Source of the DNA: Rossellomorea marisflavi
GTDB taxonomy: Bacteria; Bacillota; Bacilli; Bacillales; Bacillaceae_B
Direction of reading: 5' to 3'
DNA: 64,000 nt
Assembly: GCF_001274775.1 (NCBI RefSeq)
Contig: NZ_LGUE01000006.1
Coordinates: 16,893-80,892, forward strand
The notes under the pieces are model-generated. The model did no database searches. It saw only the letters and a program-made list of their open reading frames with translations, and had not been told where the DNA came from. Numbering within the stretch: the first letter of the stretch is position 1; each line of letters begins with the position of its first letter. The position numbers and the translations under genes are program-made. Shown piece by piece: positions 1-8,643 of this stretch.

Positions 1-1052
1 GGGGAAAGTTTGGTATTTAAATTGGCTAATTTAAGTAACCTTTTCATTCTATTTTCCACTAACTTTGTTAAGATAGGGAGACCTTGATAGCATTCAACAT
101 TTGTAAAAATGAATCTCTTATTATCGTATGAACCTCCTAATTTAGCAATGATTCTCTCTTGTTCTTCTTTATGCTTTTTTAGCATTTCAATCACAAGACT
201 TGATACCATAATTTTACGTTTAGATTTCTCTGTCTTAGGCTGTACCAATTCGTACTTAGCAATATTGTTATATTCATTATAGTACGTTTTGTTAATACGG
301 ACCGTTCGCTTATTGAAATCAATATCTTTCCACTTAAGTACTACTAATTCACCTACCCGCATACCAGTGTAGGCTAACAGAGTGAAAATTAGTTCATCCA
401 TAAACAGCCCATTTTTCTTTGCTGCATCTAAAAAGATTTTGAGTTCTTCTTTTTCAAAGTAATTTGGAAGTTCCTCATCTGAATTCTTCTGATCATCCTC
501 ATCTGTTTCTTTAATTACTTTAGGATCCTTTTTGATATAAGCCTTTTTTGCCGGATCTTCTCTTATCAGTTTCTTATGGAGGGCCATATCAAATATCATT
601 TTACCTGTTGCTAAGATGCCCTCCAGTGTACTTTTGGACAAATTATTTGCTTTTAAATCATCTAAAGCATCTTGGAACATTTCCTCTGAAATGTTTTTAA
701 GCTTTATGTGAGCAAGATAAGGGAGTAATTTATTTATGCCATATTTTCGAAGTCGAATTGTTCCAGGTTTAGGACAAGTTCGTTCAATATACATGGGCAA
801 CCATTGCTTAGCAAAATCCTTAAATAAAATATTAGATTCGTTGATATAAGTACCTTGTTTCACATCAGTGATTAACGCGGCTACAGCATCTACCGCTTCT
901 TTCTTTGTTTTAAAACTTCCCTTAGTTTTTAATCTTCTTTTCCCAGTTTTCGGGTCGGGCCCAATGTCTACCCAGTATGTCCATGACTTTCCACAAGAAC
1001 ATTTTTTAGGGTCATCGCACTCACAATTTCTTCTTTTATAATGACCTTTCAT
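1..1052 (-). CDS. Tyrosine-type site-specific integrase, C-terminus beyond the window
   Basis: A minus-strand reading frame runs without a stop from an ATG at 1052 to the left edge, so only about 350 N-terminal residues are present. The start has a GGCGAGG ribosome binding site nine or so bases upstream. The N-terminus carries a cluster of five cysteines (residues about 10-22) before a phage-integrase AP2-like arm-binding region, then a SAM-like core-binding region, then the start of the catalytic domain with the box I arginine in TGMRVGEL. The H-x-x-R box and catalytic tyrosine would lie to the left of base 1. It is transcribed in the same direction as, and downstream of, two excisionase-like genes (1389 and 1862), the xis-int order usual in integrative elements. 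It probably belongs to an element extending left of the window. Confidence 0.9.
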   Translation of the reverse strand, partial: MKGHYKRRNCECDDPKKCSCGKSWTYWVDIGPDPKTGKRRLKTKGSFKTKKEAVDAVAALITDVKQGTYINESNILFKDFAKQWLPMYIERTCPKPGTIRLRKYGINKLLPYLAHIKLKNISEEMFQDALDDLKANNLSKSTLEGILATGKMIFDMALHKKLIREDPAKKAYIKKDPKVIKETDEDDQKNSDEELPNYFEKEELKIFLDAAKKNGLFMDELIFTLLAYTGMRVGELVVLKWKDIDFNKRTVRINKTYYNEYNNIAKYELVQPKTEKSKRKIMVSSLVIEMLKKHKEEQERIIAKLGGSYDNKRFIFTNVECYQGLPILTKLVENRMKRLLKLANLNTKLS

Positions 1053-1161
1053 ATAGTAATAACCTCGCCTTTAAATTGATTTAGAATGATGAAAGGAAGG
1101 AAAAGTCGCCATAAAATTTCTTGCTGAGGACTTTCCCTATTTCATTTATTTACATTAGTCA

Positions 1162-1389
1162 CTATGCTTGTTTCTTCTCTTTCAATTGCTTAATCCACTG
1201 CATGAAATCAGCTTTTTCCACTCTTTTTGAAATTCCAATTTCATAGTTGGGAATTCCACCATGTTCAACATGCACTTTTAATAACTCGTAAACTGTTTTT
1301 CTAGATATTCCAAGGAACTCTGAAATCTGTTGTGCTGTCAAAGTATCCGGTAGCGATTCCCAAGATGTGTGTGTGTTTGTTTCCTTCAT
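1162..1389 (-). CDS. Excisionase-like helix-turn-helix protein (copy 1)
   Basis: A 75-residue protein with one predicted winged-helix/HTH_17 DNA-binding domain (residues about 17-65): helix LTAQQISEFLGIS, turn, recognition helix RKTVYELLK, then the basic YEIGISKRVEK wing. This is the layout of MerR-like excisionases, which bend DNA to direct integrase toward excision. It sits 110 bases upstream of the minus-strand integrase and probably shares its transcript. A GGAGG ribosome binding site precedes the ATG. It is a close paralog of the gene at 1635-1862 (both begin WESLPDTLTA after a short leader), and both have the same kind of inverted-repeat leader. A regulator of the element is also possible. 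Confidence 0.75.
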   Translation of the reverse strand: MKETNTHTSWESLPDTLTAQQISEFLGISRKTVYELLKVHVEHGGIPNYEIGISKRVEKADFMQWIKQLKEKKQA

Positions 1390-1419
1390 AATAAATTCCT
1401 CCTGTTAGGTCGAAAGAAA

Positions 1420-1536
1420 AATCCCACAGATGTGAAAAGGAGGCACACTCCTACCAAGACAACAAGGTGGTTTAAAGTAACCAACTTATTTCTTGGATTG
1501 GATGGGTGCTTCCTCATTCCAATCTGTGGGGTTTAA
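1420..1536 (-). repeat. Inverted-repeat leader upstream of excisionase copy 1
   Basis: Read on the minus strand, the arms AACCCCACAGATTGG (from 1536) and ATCTGTGGGATT (ending near 1420) close a 117-base region directly upstream of the gene at 1389. Inside are a hairpin AGGAG-TGTGC-CTCCT and a second stem pairing GGTTACTTT/AAACC sequences. The same arms enclose a 118-base region upstream of the paralog. It could be a structured RNA leader or a pair of protein binding sites. Confidence 0.7.
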
Positions 1537-1634
1537 CTTAACCCAGTTCATTTTATTCTTTCTGCTTTAGATGTTAACTTATTTATTTTAGAATGGCGAA
1601 CATAAGAACAAAACTTTTTTATGTTATTTCCTTT

Positions 1635-1862
1635 TTATTTTGAGTTGTTATCTTTTCTCCCTTCATGCCATTGTTTAAACTCCTTTTTGTCTACCCTTAT
1701 TGATGCTCCAATTTGAAATGTAGGAATTCCACCATAATCAAAATGAATTTCAAATAACTCATATACTCTTCTTATGGAAATTCCTGGAATTTTGCATATG
1801 TGTTTTGCTGTCAAAGTATCCGGTAGAGATTCCCACGGTATATGTGTTTCTGCTTTTTTCAA
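1635..1862 (-). CDS. Excisionase-like helix-turn-helix protein (copy 2)
   Basis: A 75-residue paralog of the gene at 1162-1389 with the same HTH_17 layout. Shared blocks include WESLPDTLTA, RVYELFEIH and the GGIP turn before the basic wing. Roughly half the residues are identical. Its first helix is altered (KHICKIPGIS against QQISEFLGIS), and the proline inside that helix may weaken DNA binding. An AGGAGG ribosome binding site lies just upstream. The gene and its leader appear to be a tandem duplication that has since diverged. Whether it is still active is unclear. Confidence 0.65.
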   Translation of the reverse strand: MKKAETHIPWESLPDTLTAKHICKIPGISIRRVYELFEIHFDYGGIPTFQIGASIRVDKKEFKQWHEGRKDNNSK

Positions 1863-1892
1863 TTTCTTACCTCCTGTTCAATCAAAAAAGAA

Positions 1893-2010
1893 AACCCCAC
1901 AGATTTGGAAAGAAAGGCAGACTGCATCCAAGATAAAAGATTACATACTTTTAGAAGTAATCTTATACTTCGAATACAGGTCCTTCCTGTGATCCAATCT
2001 GTGGGGTTTA
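1893..2010 (-). repeat. Inverted-repeat leader upstream of excisionase copy 2
   Basis: On the minus strand, arms AACCCCACAGATTGG (from 2010) and CCAAATCTGTGGGGTT (ending 1893) form a near-perfect 15-16 bp closing stem around a 118-base region. The interior holds the hairpins ACAGG-AAGGA-CCTGT and GATTAC-(12)-GTAATC, which differ in sequence from copy 1. The arms are conserved while the interior is not, so the closing stem is the likely functional part. Confidence 0.7.
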
Positions 2011-2436
2011 CCCAATTGATTTTATTAAATATTATTATGTTACATATCATAGAGTGGAATATAATGAACTGTCAAGTACTGAATTGCGATGTTAATATTT
2101 TCCAATAGATATAAATCTAAGTGAAAGAAAATTTATCATTAATTAGTATGTAGGGATACTCTTCACTTATAGTTTACATAGCTACATAGCTACTGTTGTT
2201 GTAATAGATTTTAAATATAAGCAATTCATAAAAAATTAATTGAACTCGTTGCCATATAATTTAATAGTCTATTTTAAATAGATCTAGAGCAGAAGCACTG
2301 TCTCTATATCTGCAGAAATACACCATACGTGTATCCTCTTCAGATATAAGGACAGTGCTTTTTTTGTTGCTATATGCTTCCGAGAAAATGATTTGCGGTT
2401 TTCGTTTTTAAAAAAGTCTTTAAGGAGGATTTTATT
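2011..2436. other. Gene-free stretch ending in a terminator-like hairpin
   Basis: This AT-rich stretch separates the divergent excisionase module from the recombinase trio. It contains a short tandem repeat (ACATAGCT twice, near 2176-2191) and, at 2293-2365, a large nested hairpin. I see no credible gene. Confidence 0.5.
2293..2366 (+). terminator. Nested hairpin with U-tract before the recombinase trio
   Basis: AGCACTGTC and TATATCTG pair with CAGATATA and GACAGTGCT across a 2-nt internal loop. An inner stem ATACAC/GTGTAT fills the loop, and seven T residues follow. It has the form of a rho-independent terminator with an unusually complex stem. It lies 70 bases before the trio start, so it may block read-through or act as a leader attenuator. 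Confidence 0.7.
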
Positions 2437-4119
2437 ATGCAATACCGAGAGTCACTTCAATTATCTTTATTTGATTTTACTTTGGATGAAGCGGATCAAC
2501 AGAAAAGCATAGACGGGCATTTTTCAGAAGTTGACTTGGCTGTTTCCAAAAATGAACTTTGTGGTGCTTCTTCAAATGACTTTGAACAGGAAGGTATCGA
2601 TAAGGAAGAGAAACAACCAGTCGAGAGAGAAGGAGAGACCATTTCGGAATTTGACGGAATAAGCACTGTAGAAGGCTTTTTGAATAAGTATTTTTCTGGA
2701 ACTGAGGAAAAGGCTATAACTGCATGGTCCGGGAGTTATCTGACTAAAACATCGCAGGAACTAGGTTTAAAATCAAAATGGCTTGAGCATAATGGAGATA
2801 AATTTTCAAAGGAAGAGTTGATCTCCATTATGGAAAGCTTATTTAAAACCTCCCATCAAAAGAACGTGATTCCTTTAGGAGAGGAAGGGTTAAAGCAGTG
2901 GTTCATAGACAATATGATCAGTGAACTAGAGTCCAAACCGATTCGACAGTTTTTAGTAAAGCGGTCGAAACGGCTCAATTATAAATCGGTGTATATACTC
3001 ATTTTACGATTTACCGAATTCGAGTCATTGGTCAGTAAGGCAACACGGAAAAAACCATTTGAACTTGTACGAGAAGACTTTTTAAATCAAGAACTCTATG
3101 AAGAGATAATCACAAGTAAGTTTTATTACCAAAACTTTGCTTTGTTTTACAAACAAATGAATCCCTTTACAGAATCGTCTTTAACGTATACACCCAAAGA
3201 ACGTAAAGAGGTGGTGCTACCGCCGGCCGTGCAATCGTTTCTGACTTACAAAAAGAGACAGGGAACGAAACCAGACCGGTTAGAAAAGTTTCGATATGAA
3301 CTGCATCGTTATTTACGATGGTCCTGCAATGTTCTAAATGACTTTAGTTCTTATCCAATCGATAAAGTTCCCTTTACCTTGTTTACACAAGAACACTTAA
3401 AGACGTATAAAAACTATCTCATCAAGGGGATTCAAAGTGGCCGGTTTGCAGAAAATGGTTCCATGAAACATTTTAAAAATATCAAAACCTTCTTTAAAAC
3501 CCTCTATCATATGAGGTTTATTAAAAATGATATTACAAGGGGTATCCGGAATATCGAGGGGGATGACTATCAATCTCGTTACATGCCAACGGATGCGGAA
3601 ATAGAAAAGTTTTTTACCGCCATCGAACAATATTCCGACACACCACAACTAGATAAACTGGCATTTGGGTTTATGATCTATCTTGGATTTCGATCATGTG
3701 AACTGGCGAAATTACAATGGGAAAACATCAACTGGAGCCTTAAGGACGTAAAGTTTACAGCAAAGGGAGGAAAGGTACACTCCTTACCCCTCCCTTCACC
3801 GCTTATGGATCTCTTAAAGGAAATAGAAAAACATGAGAACGGGTTAGTGTTTGGAATGAAGGAACAACCACTAAGAGCCATCTTGTCTTTAAAGTACCGA
3901 ATATTTACCTTGATTGCAGACTGGAAAGAGGCGAGTGGTCCCCATCAGTTGCGCCATGTTTATATCACGCATTTAACCGAGAAAGACGTAACACCTAAAG
4001 TGCTTAAACGTTTGGCTCGCCACGCCGACCTATCCACGACTTCCCTATATATCCATCGAACGGAAGGCGAAGTTGGAGAGAAAGCACAACATATTTCTTT
4101 TCCGTGGGAGGCGAAATAA
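2437..4119 (+). CDS. Tyrosine recombinase 1 of a three-gene set
   Basis: A 560-residue tyrosine recombinase, long for the family because of about 200 N-terminal residues of unknown role. A core-binding domain follows (about 260-370), then the catalytic domain. The catalytic residues are visible: Arg near 418 (GFRSCEL), the H-x-x-R box HQLRH near 503, His in RHADLSTTS, and the nucleophile Tyr near 537 (LYIHR). The start has a good AAGGAGG site. The next gene begins one base after the stop and a third follows, so the three are one operon. Three consecutive different tyrosine recombinases is the signature of RIT (recombinase in trio) elements and is also reminiscent of Tn554. Assignment to either family is inference. 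Confidence 0.88.
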   Translation: MQYRESLQLSLFDFTLDEADQQKSIDGHFSEVDLAVSKNELCGASSNDFEQEGIDKEEKQPVEREGETISEFDGISTVEGFLNKYFSGTEEKAITAWSGSYLTKTSQELGLKSKWLEHNGDKFSKEELISIMESLFKTSHQKNVIPLGEEGLKQWFIDNMISELESKPIRQFLVKRSKRLNYKSVYILILRFTEFESLVSKATRKKPFELVREDFLNQELYEEIITSKFYYQNFALFYKQMNPFTESSLTYTPKERKEVVLPPAVQSFLTYKKRQGTKPDRLEKFRYELHRYLRWSCNVLNDFSSYPIDKVPFTLFTQEHLKTYKNYLIKGIQSGRFAENGSMKHFKNIKTFFKTLYHMRFIKNDITRGIRNIEGDDYQSRYMPTDAEIEKFFTAIEQYSDTPQLDKLAFGFMIYLGFRSCELAKLQWENINWSLKDVKFTAKGGKVHSLPLPSPLMDLLKEIEKHENGLVFGMKEQPLRAILSLKYRIFTLIADWKEASGPHQLRHVYITHLTEKDVTPKVLKRLARHADLSTTSLYIHRTEGEVGEKAQHISFPWEAK

Positions 4120-4120
4120 C

Positions 4121-5302
4121 ATGGCACTAGAAAAAGAGGACCATCCTCAATTCACCATCAAGGATGAAGTACAAACACTTTTAAAAAAATACGGGCAGGT
4201 TCAGGTGGAAAAAGAACTTGGCTCCATAGGTGTTCTTTTAACGGAAGAAAAGAACCCTGAAATTAAAGAGATAACGTTGTTGGAAGCAGCGCAGCACTTT
4301 TTAGAGGATGAATTTTCAACCTACCAAAGTGTTTCCCCTTCCTCCCAGTCATCCTATAAAAGTGAAATGAGAAGTTTTTGTAAGTACTTTAGGGTCAATA
4401 TCGATGAGGATATATCAACGGATGTTTTGTTAAAAGAGGTATTAACTCCTGAAAAGTTAGAGGAATATATCCAACGGCCAGATATAGCGGAGTCGACTCG
4501 AAGAAAAAAGGCGGCATTTCTGAGGACCTTTATCGATTCAGTAGCAAGAGATCTGCTAAGCGAGAAAAAAATCAATCAATTAAATAAAAGGGCACTACAA
4601 CTGAATGACCCAGATCCACAACCCCCACGAGCCTTTACGGCGGAACAAATTGATTATTTACTCAATTTGTCCCGCTTAACACGATGTGCCCTTCGAAACT
4701 ATACGATACTTTGGACGCTGGTGGGAACAGGGATTCGAGTGGACGAATTACATTTTCAAATTGGTGATGTCAATTTTGAAAAAGGTTGGATAAAAGTCAA
4801 AGCGAAAGGACGTAAAGAACGAGCAAAAGTGAAACGGTTCATGACAAAAGGAGCCATCAAGGCAATAAAATACTATGTCAATTTCACTTACTCTCACTTA
4901 AAGAATGTTTTAAGTGAGACAGACTACCAACGTCTTTACGTTTTTTCAGATGACAATGGACGGGTCTCCCTGTCTAATCGGGCCATTCAAAGGATGGTCA
5001 GGGGATTGATTGATACAGCTATTGAGGATAACGTGGTTCAGAATAAAGTATGGGACAGTGATCGTGGAGAAGAGGTGAAAGTGAACTATTCGACCCATTC
5101 CTTCCGACACTCCTTTGCTATCTATGCCCTCGAGAGCGGGATGAATATTTATATTGTCAAGGAACTCTTGGGGCACAAATCTATTGGTTCTACAGAAGTT
5201 TATTTAAATTTATTTGATGAGCAGTACCAAAAAGCGATGGATAAACATCCTTTTGCACAGCTGGAAACAGATCAATTAAAACACATGGGAGTTGATATCT
5301 AG
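4121..5302 (+). CDS. Tyrosine recombinase 2 of a three-gene set
   Basis: A 393-residue tyrosine recombinase starting at ATG 4121, which has a GGGAGGCG ribosome binding site; a longer form from 4073 would overlap gene 1. A SAM-like core-binding domain (about 60-160) precedes the catalytic domain. The Arg in TGIRVDEL, HSFRHSFAIYA, the box III His in LLGHKSIGSTE and the Tyr in VYLNL are all present, so the enzyme looks intact. It is the middle member of the trio and shares one base with gene 3. Confidence 0.9.
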   Translation: MALEKEDHPQFTIKDEVQTLLKKYGQVQVEKELGSIGVLLTEEKNPEIKEITLLEAAQHFLEDEFSTYQSVSPSSQSSYKSEMRSFCKYFRVNIDEDISTDVLLKEVLTPEKLEEYIQRPDIAESTRRKKAAFLRTFIDSVARDLLSEKKINQLNKRALQLNDPDPQPPRAFTAEQIDYLLNLSRLTRCALRNYTILWTLVGTGIRVDELHFQIGDVNFEKGWIKVKAKGRKERAKVKRFMTKGAIKAIKYYVNFTYSHLKNVLSETDYQRLYVFSDDNGRVSLSNRAIQRMVRGLIDTAIEDNVVQNKVWDSDRGEEVKVNYSTHSFRHSFAIYALESGMNIYIVKELLGHKSIGSTEVYLNLFDEQYQKAMDKHPFAQLETDQLKHMGVDI

Positions 5303-6219
5303 TGGAGGGAATTCTCTTTTCGTCTATTTACTTTCAGAAGTGGAAGGAACTAAATACATTAAAGCCCAAAACGGTTCAAATGTATATTAGCCATTTAAAG
5401 GTCTTTGAGGACTATTTAGTTTTAGCAGGATGGAAGGGGGAGCTTGATTTTGACAAGTTTTATTACAGCAAGATTCATGATCAGTATGCCCCGGTTGATC
5501 TGGATTTTATGGATGGGTTTATTGAGTATCTTCACGAGAACAGAACAAAATCACAAGCGAAACATGGTTTTACCGTGGTAAAAAGCTTTATGGACTTATT
5601 GGTGGATTATGACTTGATGGAATATAATCCACTGAGACATTTTAAAAATCCATTCTACTACGAATCGTTTCGAAACAGAGCATTAAGTGAAGAAGAGTGT
5701 TTAAAACTGTTAAAGGCAGCTTACGATCTTGATCCTTTTTTTCAACAATACTATTTGATCCTTTTGCTGCAAACGACTTGTGGATTAAGAGCAAAGGAAT
5801 TATGCAAACTTACTGTTTCGCAAATAGACTTCGAACACAATATCATTGTCATTGATAATGGGCGTAAAACGATAATTGGTACGGTTCGAATGACACCTGC
5901 CCTCCAAAAGAAGCTTAGGGAATATGTGAATCATCCCTATTTTATAGCCTGGTCAAAGGAAAAAGATAAGGAGTTGTTTTTTATAAAAAACAAGCCTTTT
6001 ACTCCGGCAGATCTTAATAAGTTTTTGGAGAAACTTAGAAAGAAGGCAAAAATAACCCGGAAAGTAACCAACCATGATCTAAGAGCAACAATGGCCTATC
6101 TATTGTATAAAGAGGGAAACGATTATAAGTCTATTCAAAGACAACTTCGACATAAGAAATTAAAGACAACGCTCGGTTACTTACCCATTCATGTTGAATT
6201 AAACGGATACCTTGATTAG
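5302..6219 (+). CDS. Tyrosine recombinase 3 of a three-gene set
   Basis: A 305-residue recombinase of XerC/XerD size. The GTG start at 5302 uses the last base of the upstream TAG stop, implying translational coupling. Catalytic residues are present: Arg in TCGLRAKEL, HDLRATMAYLL, RHKKLKTT and Tyr in LGYLP. Together with the two upstream genes it makes a complete trio. In RIT elements the three proteins are thought to act together at the element ends. Confidence 0.88.
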   Translation: MEGILFSSIYFQKWKELNTLKPKTVQMYISHLKVFEDYLVLAGWKGELDFDKFYYSKIHDQYAPVDLDFMDGFIEYLHENRTKSQAKHGFTVVKSFMDLLVDYDLMEYNPLRHFKNPFYYESFRNRALSEEECLKLLKAAYDLDPFFQQYYLILLLQTTCGLRAKELCKLTVSQIDFEHNIIVIDNGRKTIIGTVRMTPALQKKLREYVNHPYFIAWSKEKDKELFFIKNKPFTPADLNKFLEKLRKKAKITRKVTNHDLRATMAYLLYKEGNDYKSIQRQLRHKKLKTTLGYLPIHVELNGYLD

Positions 6220-6304
6220 TTTAAATGCCAATTGGAATGGAACCCCCAAACAATGGGTTAGTTGTTGAGAAGGAGTAACTTAAAAACAAAAAAGGGATGA
6301 GAAA

Positions 6305-6367
6305 ATGAACAATAATTCAAATACTCGATTGAAACCGTTGAGTATTGCTGCTAGTAATACATGCTAG
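6305..6367 (+). CDS. Possible 20-residue peptide
   Basis: A 20-codon frame (MNNNSNTRLK PLSIAASNTC) starts at ATG 6305 with a fair ribosome binding site (AAGGGATG, about six bases upstream). It ends in Cys followed by TAG. No family is recognised. A ribosome binding site alone is weak evidence, and this may be chance or the remnant of a larger gene. Confidence 0.2.
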   Translation: MNNNSNTRLKPLSIAASNTC

Positions 6368-6627
6368 AGGAGTAATCAATTTGGTACAACAACGATTCAG
6401 ATAGAAAGACTAATTAATCCTGAATAGGTTGTAGAGTTTACGGTAGTATCACTTAACTGGACAAGTATTTTAGATCACAGTCTTAGGGCTTCGTGAGCGA
6501 TATTCATAATTAATAAATAATGAAAAAATTTTTTATCGCTTACAATGGTACGTAGTAATACCTTCAAATATAATTAAGGTAATTCAATATATTTGCCTTA
6601 TGTAAATGCATTGTGGCTGGAAGGACC

Positions 6628-6671
6628 AGGGCGATGGATTAGTGATCTCACTATCCGTCTGCCCTTTTTTA
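6628..6671 (+). terminator. Rho-independent terminator
   Basis: The stem AGGGC/GCCCT is extended by GATGGAT/ATCCGTC and AGTG/CACT pairings, with six T residues after. It lies 200 bases upstream of the second integrase and insulates it from the trio. Confidence 0.75.
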
Positions 6672-6870
6672 TTTGCAAATTTGCCTAAGACAATTATTGA
6701 AAGGTGTGATTCATGTAAAACTATAGAAGTTTCCTGTATGTCAGAACCAATCATAATGTTAAACGAAATTAGGACTTAAAGTTAATGTGAATAAAATTAA
6801 AACTAATATGTATGTGAAATGAAAGTTCTTGATAGATTCCATACATACTTAAAAAATTGGAGGTAAAAGG

Positions 6871-8023
6871 ATGGCTAAGTCAGTAGTAATTGAAAATGAA
6901 AAGAAAACTAGGTATGCAGTGATTTACGATGAAAGGTTAGATTCTAAAACTGACAAACGCTATATGAAGCAAAAGTTTTTTCCTACCAGTGAAGAAGCCG
7001 ATAAGTTTCTTGATGAACTTAGAAGCGCTAAAAGTGATTTAAGTATTCTAATGGAAACAGTACCAAAAGAGCAACAGCCAACAAAAATCCTTTTTCGTGA
7101 ATACATACAAGAGTGGTTTTATGGAGAACATGCACATGGGATTAAACACCAGACTTTCAAAGTGCGACAAGCATTAATAAACAAGCATATTGTTCCTTAT
7201 TTTGGTGATAAGTACCTTCAGGAAATTACTGCACATGAAATTGCTGAATTGTTTATTCAAAAAGACCATGAAGGATATTCGAAAAGTACAATTGGTAGCA
7301 TTCATTCCTTTTTATTTACTTTGTTTCGTTCGGCTGTGAAAAAAAGGTTATCTTGATAAAAATCCTATTCGCTTTATGAACATGGTAAAAGCTCCAAATC
7401 GTATTCCAGTAATTTTGAGTAAATCAGAGATAGAAAAGTTACTTGAAGTAGCTTACTCCGCAGGTGAAGGTGTGATGTATAAATTTGAAATTTCTACAGG
7501 ATTACGATTAGAAGAAATTTTGGCTTTATCATGGAGTGATATTGATTTTAACAATCAAACGATAATAGTTAAGAATATCGTGGATGCTGGAGTAGGTGGG
7601 GAACAGAACATTGTGGAAATAAGAAGTGATTATCGAAAAGTCATGATCCCTTCACAATTGTTGCCTGAGTTAAAAAAACACAAAGAAGAACAGCAATTAA
7701 TGAAGGAAGAGAAAGGTGATCAATATGATGATAAACTTAATCTTGTTTTTCCTAAAAAAGAAGGTGGACTACAAAGGCCATCAACTGTTCGTGCTAGATT
7801 TAATAGATTAGTTGATAAGGCTAATATTCGCAGAATTAATTTTCATGATTTAAGGAAAACACATGCAACCTTGCTTGTTAAGTCCGGCGTGTCACTAGAT
7901 GTAGTAATGAATCTATTGGGTTATAAGAGCATTGAAACCATCATCAACTTTTTAGGACCTGAATATCTAGATCTGAAAATTACTCTTCATCCCTATGCAA
8001 ATAATGAGAAAGATAATGATTAG
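6871..8023 (+). pseudogene. Tyrosine integrase, frameshifted and lacking the catalytic tyrosine
   Basis: Two adjacent frames form one phage-type integrase of about 383 residues. The 161-residue N-terminal part (AP2-like arm-binding and SAM-like core-binding) ends at TGA 7354-7356. The 215-residue catalytic part starts near 7376. Removing one A from the A7 run at 7339-7345 joins them smoothly as VKKGYLDKNPIRFMNMVK. Box I Arg (TGLRLEEIL) and HDLRKTH are present. However, box III reads LLGYKSIETIINFLG where related integrases have LGHKSIETTINTYSH, so the box III His is Tyr and the nucleophile Tyr is Leu. Two independent lesions argue for real decay rather than a single sequencing error. Confidence 0.85.
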
Positions 8024-8109
8024 ATTGTGGTGACAAAACAGGAGGGTATGAAGGTACATTCCAATATATTTTTATGATTTTAGTAGTTCTATTTCTAGCG
8101 GCTGTTGAA

Positions 8110-8184
8110 GAGAAGCTTAACTAACGCTACTTAAGCTTCTCAGGCTGTATCGACAGCCTGGACACCCATTTTGGGTGTCTTTTA
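8110..8184 (+). terminator. Three consecutive hairpins ending in a terminator
   Basis: First a perfect 11-bp stem GAGAAGCTTAA/TTAAGCTTCTC, then AGGCTGT-ATCG-ACAGCCT, then GACACCCA/TGGGTGTC followed by TTTT. The last is a typical rho-independent terminator. The tandem hairpins lie just after an integrase gene, where an attachment site is often found. Confidence 0.7.
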
Positions 8185-8643
8185 TTATTTATTTTACAAA
8201 TTACATCAAAAAATTCCGAAATTGTAAAATATCATAAGAAACTGTAGAAATATAAGTGGAAGATATATACAATCGGGTATATACCCTATATAATTCTAAT
8301 CGATTGTCGGGAATTAGTTTCATCTCAAATTATATTATAAGAAAATCAAGAATTAATATCTCGGTTTAGGTAAGATGTATTTATTGGTTAACATTCTTAA
8401 TAAGGAATTAATCGAGGAGATTGAGATGACTATTCAATCCTAAGTGATTATCCAAGTTATTAAGGATATAGGCACTTTTAATTTCTACAATCGGAAGAAT
8501 TACACATCTAAGCAATGAAATAGGTTTGGAAAGTTAATATATTCTTGTTCCCTCATACACCAGAAATATTAAAGAGTTTGTTAGTTCGAATTGCACGGAT
8601 ACAATTGGTTTTATGATTTTGAAGGAAAAACACTTTCACAAGG

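Larger units (their letters stand above)
6220..6870 (+). other. Gene-poor stretch after the recombinase trio
   Basis: About 650 AT-rich bases. They hold a short hairpin (GAACCC..GGGTT, near 6240-6260), one possible 20-codon peptide at 6305 and a terminator at 6628. If the trio is a mobile element, its right end should lie here, but I cannot identify a terminal repeat matching the left flank. Confidence 0.4.

Noticed and set aside
1774..2108. Two overlapping plus-strand frames across the second leader
   Set aside because: They run through the inverted-repeat leader and antisense to the excisionase gene, with no ribosome binding site or recognisable domain.
2437..6219. The recombinase trio as Tn554 tnpABC
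   Set aside because: Tn554 has gene sizes of about 361, 630 and 125 residues; here 560, 393 and 305, and all three have full catalytic sets.
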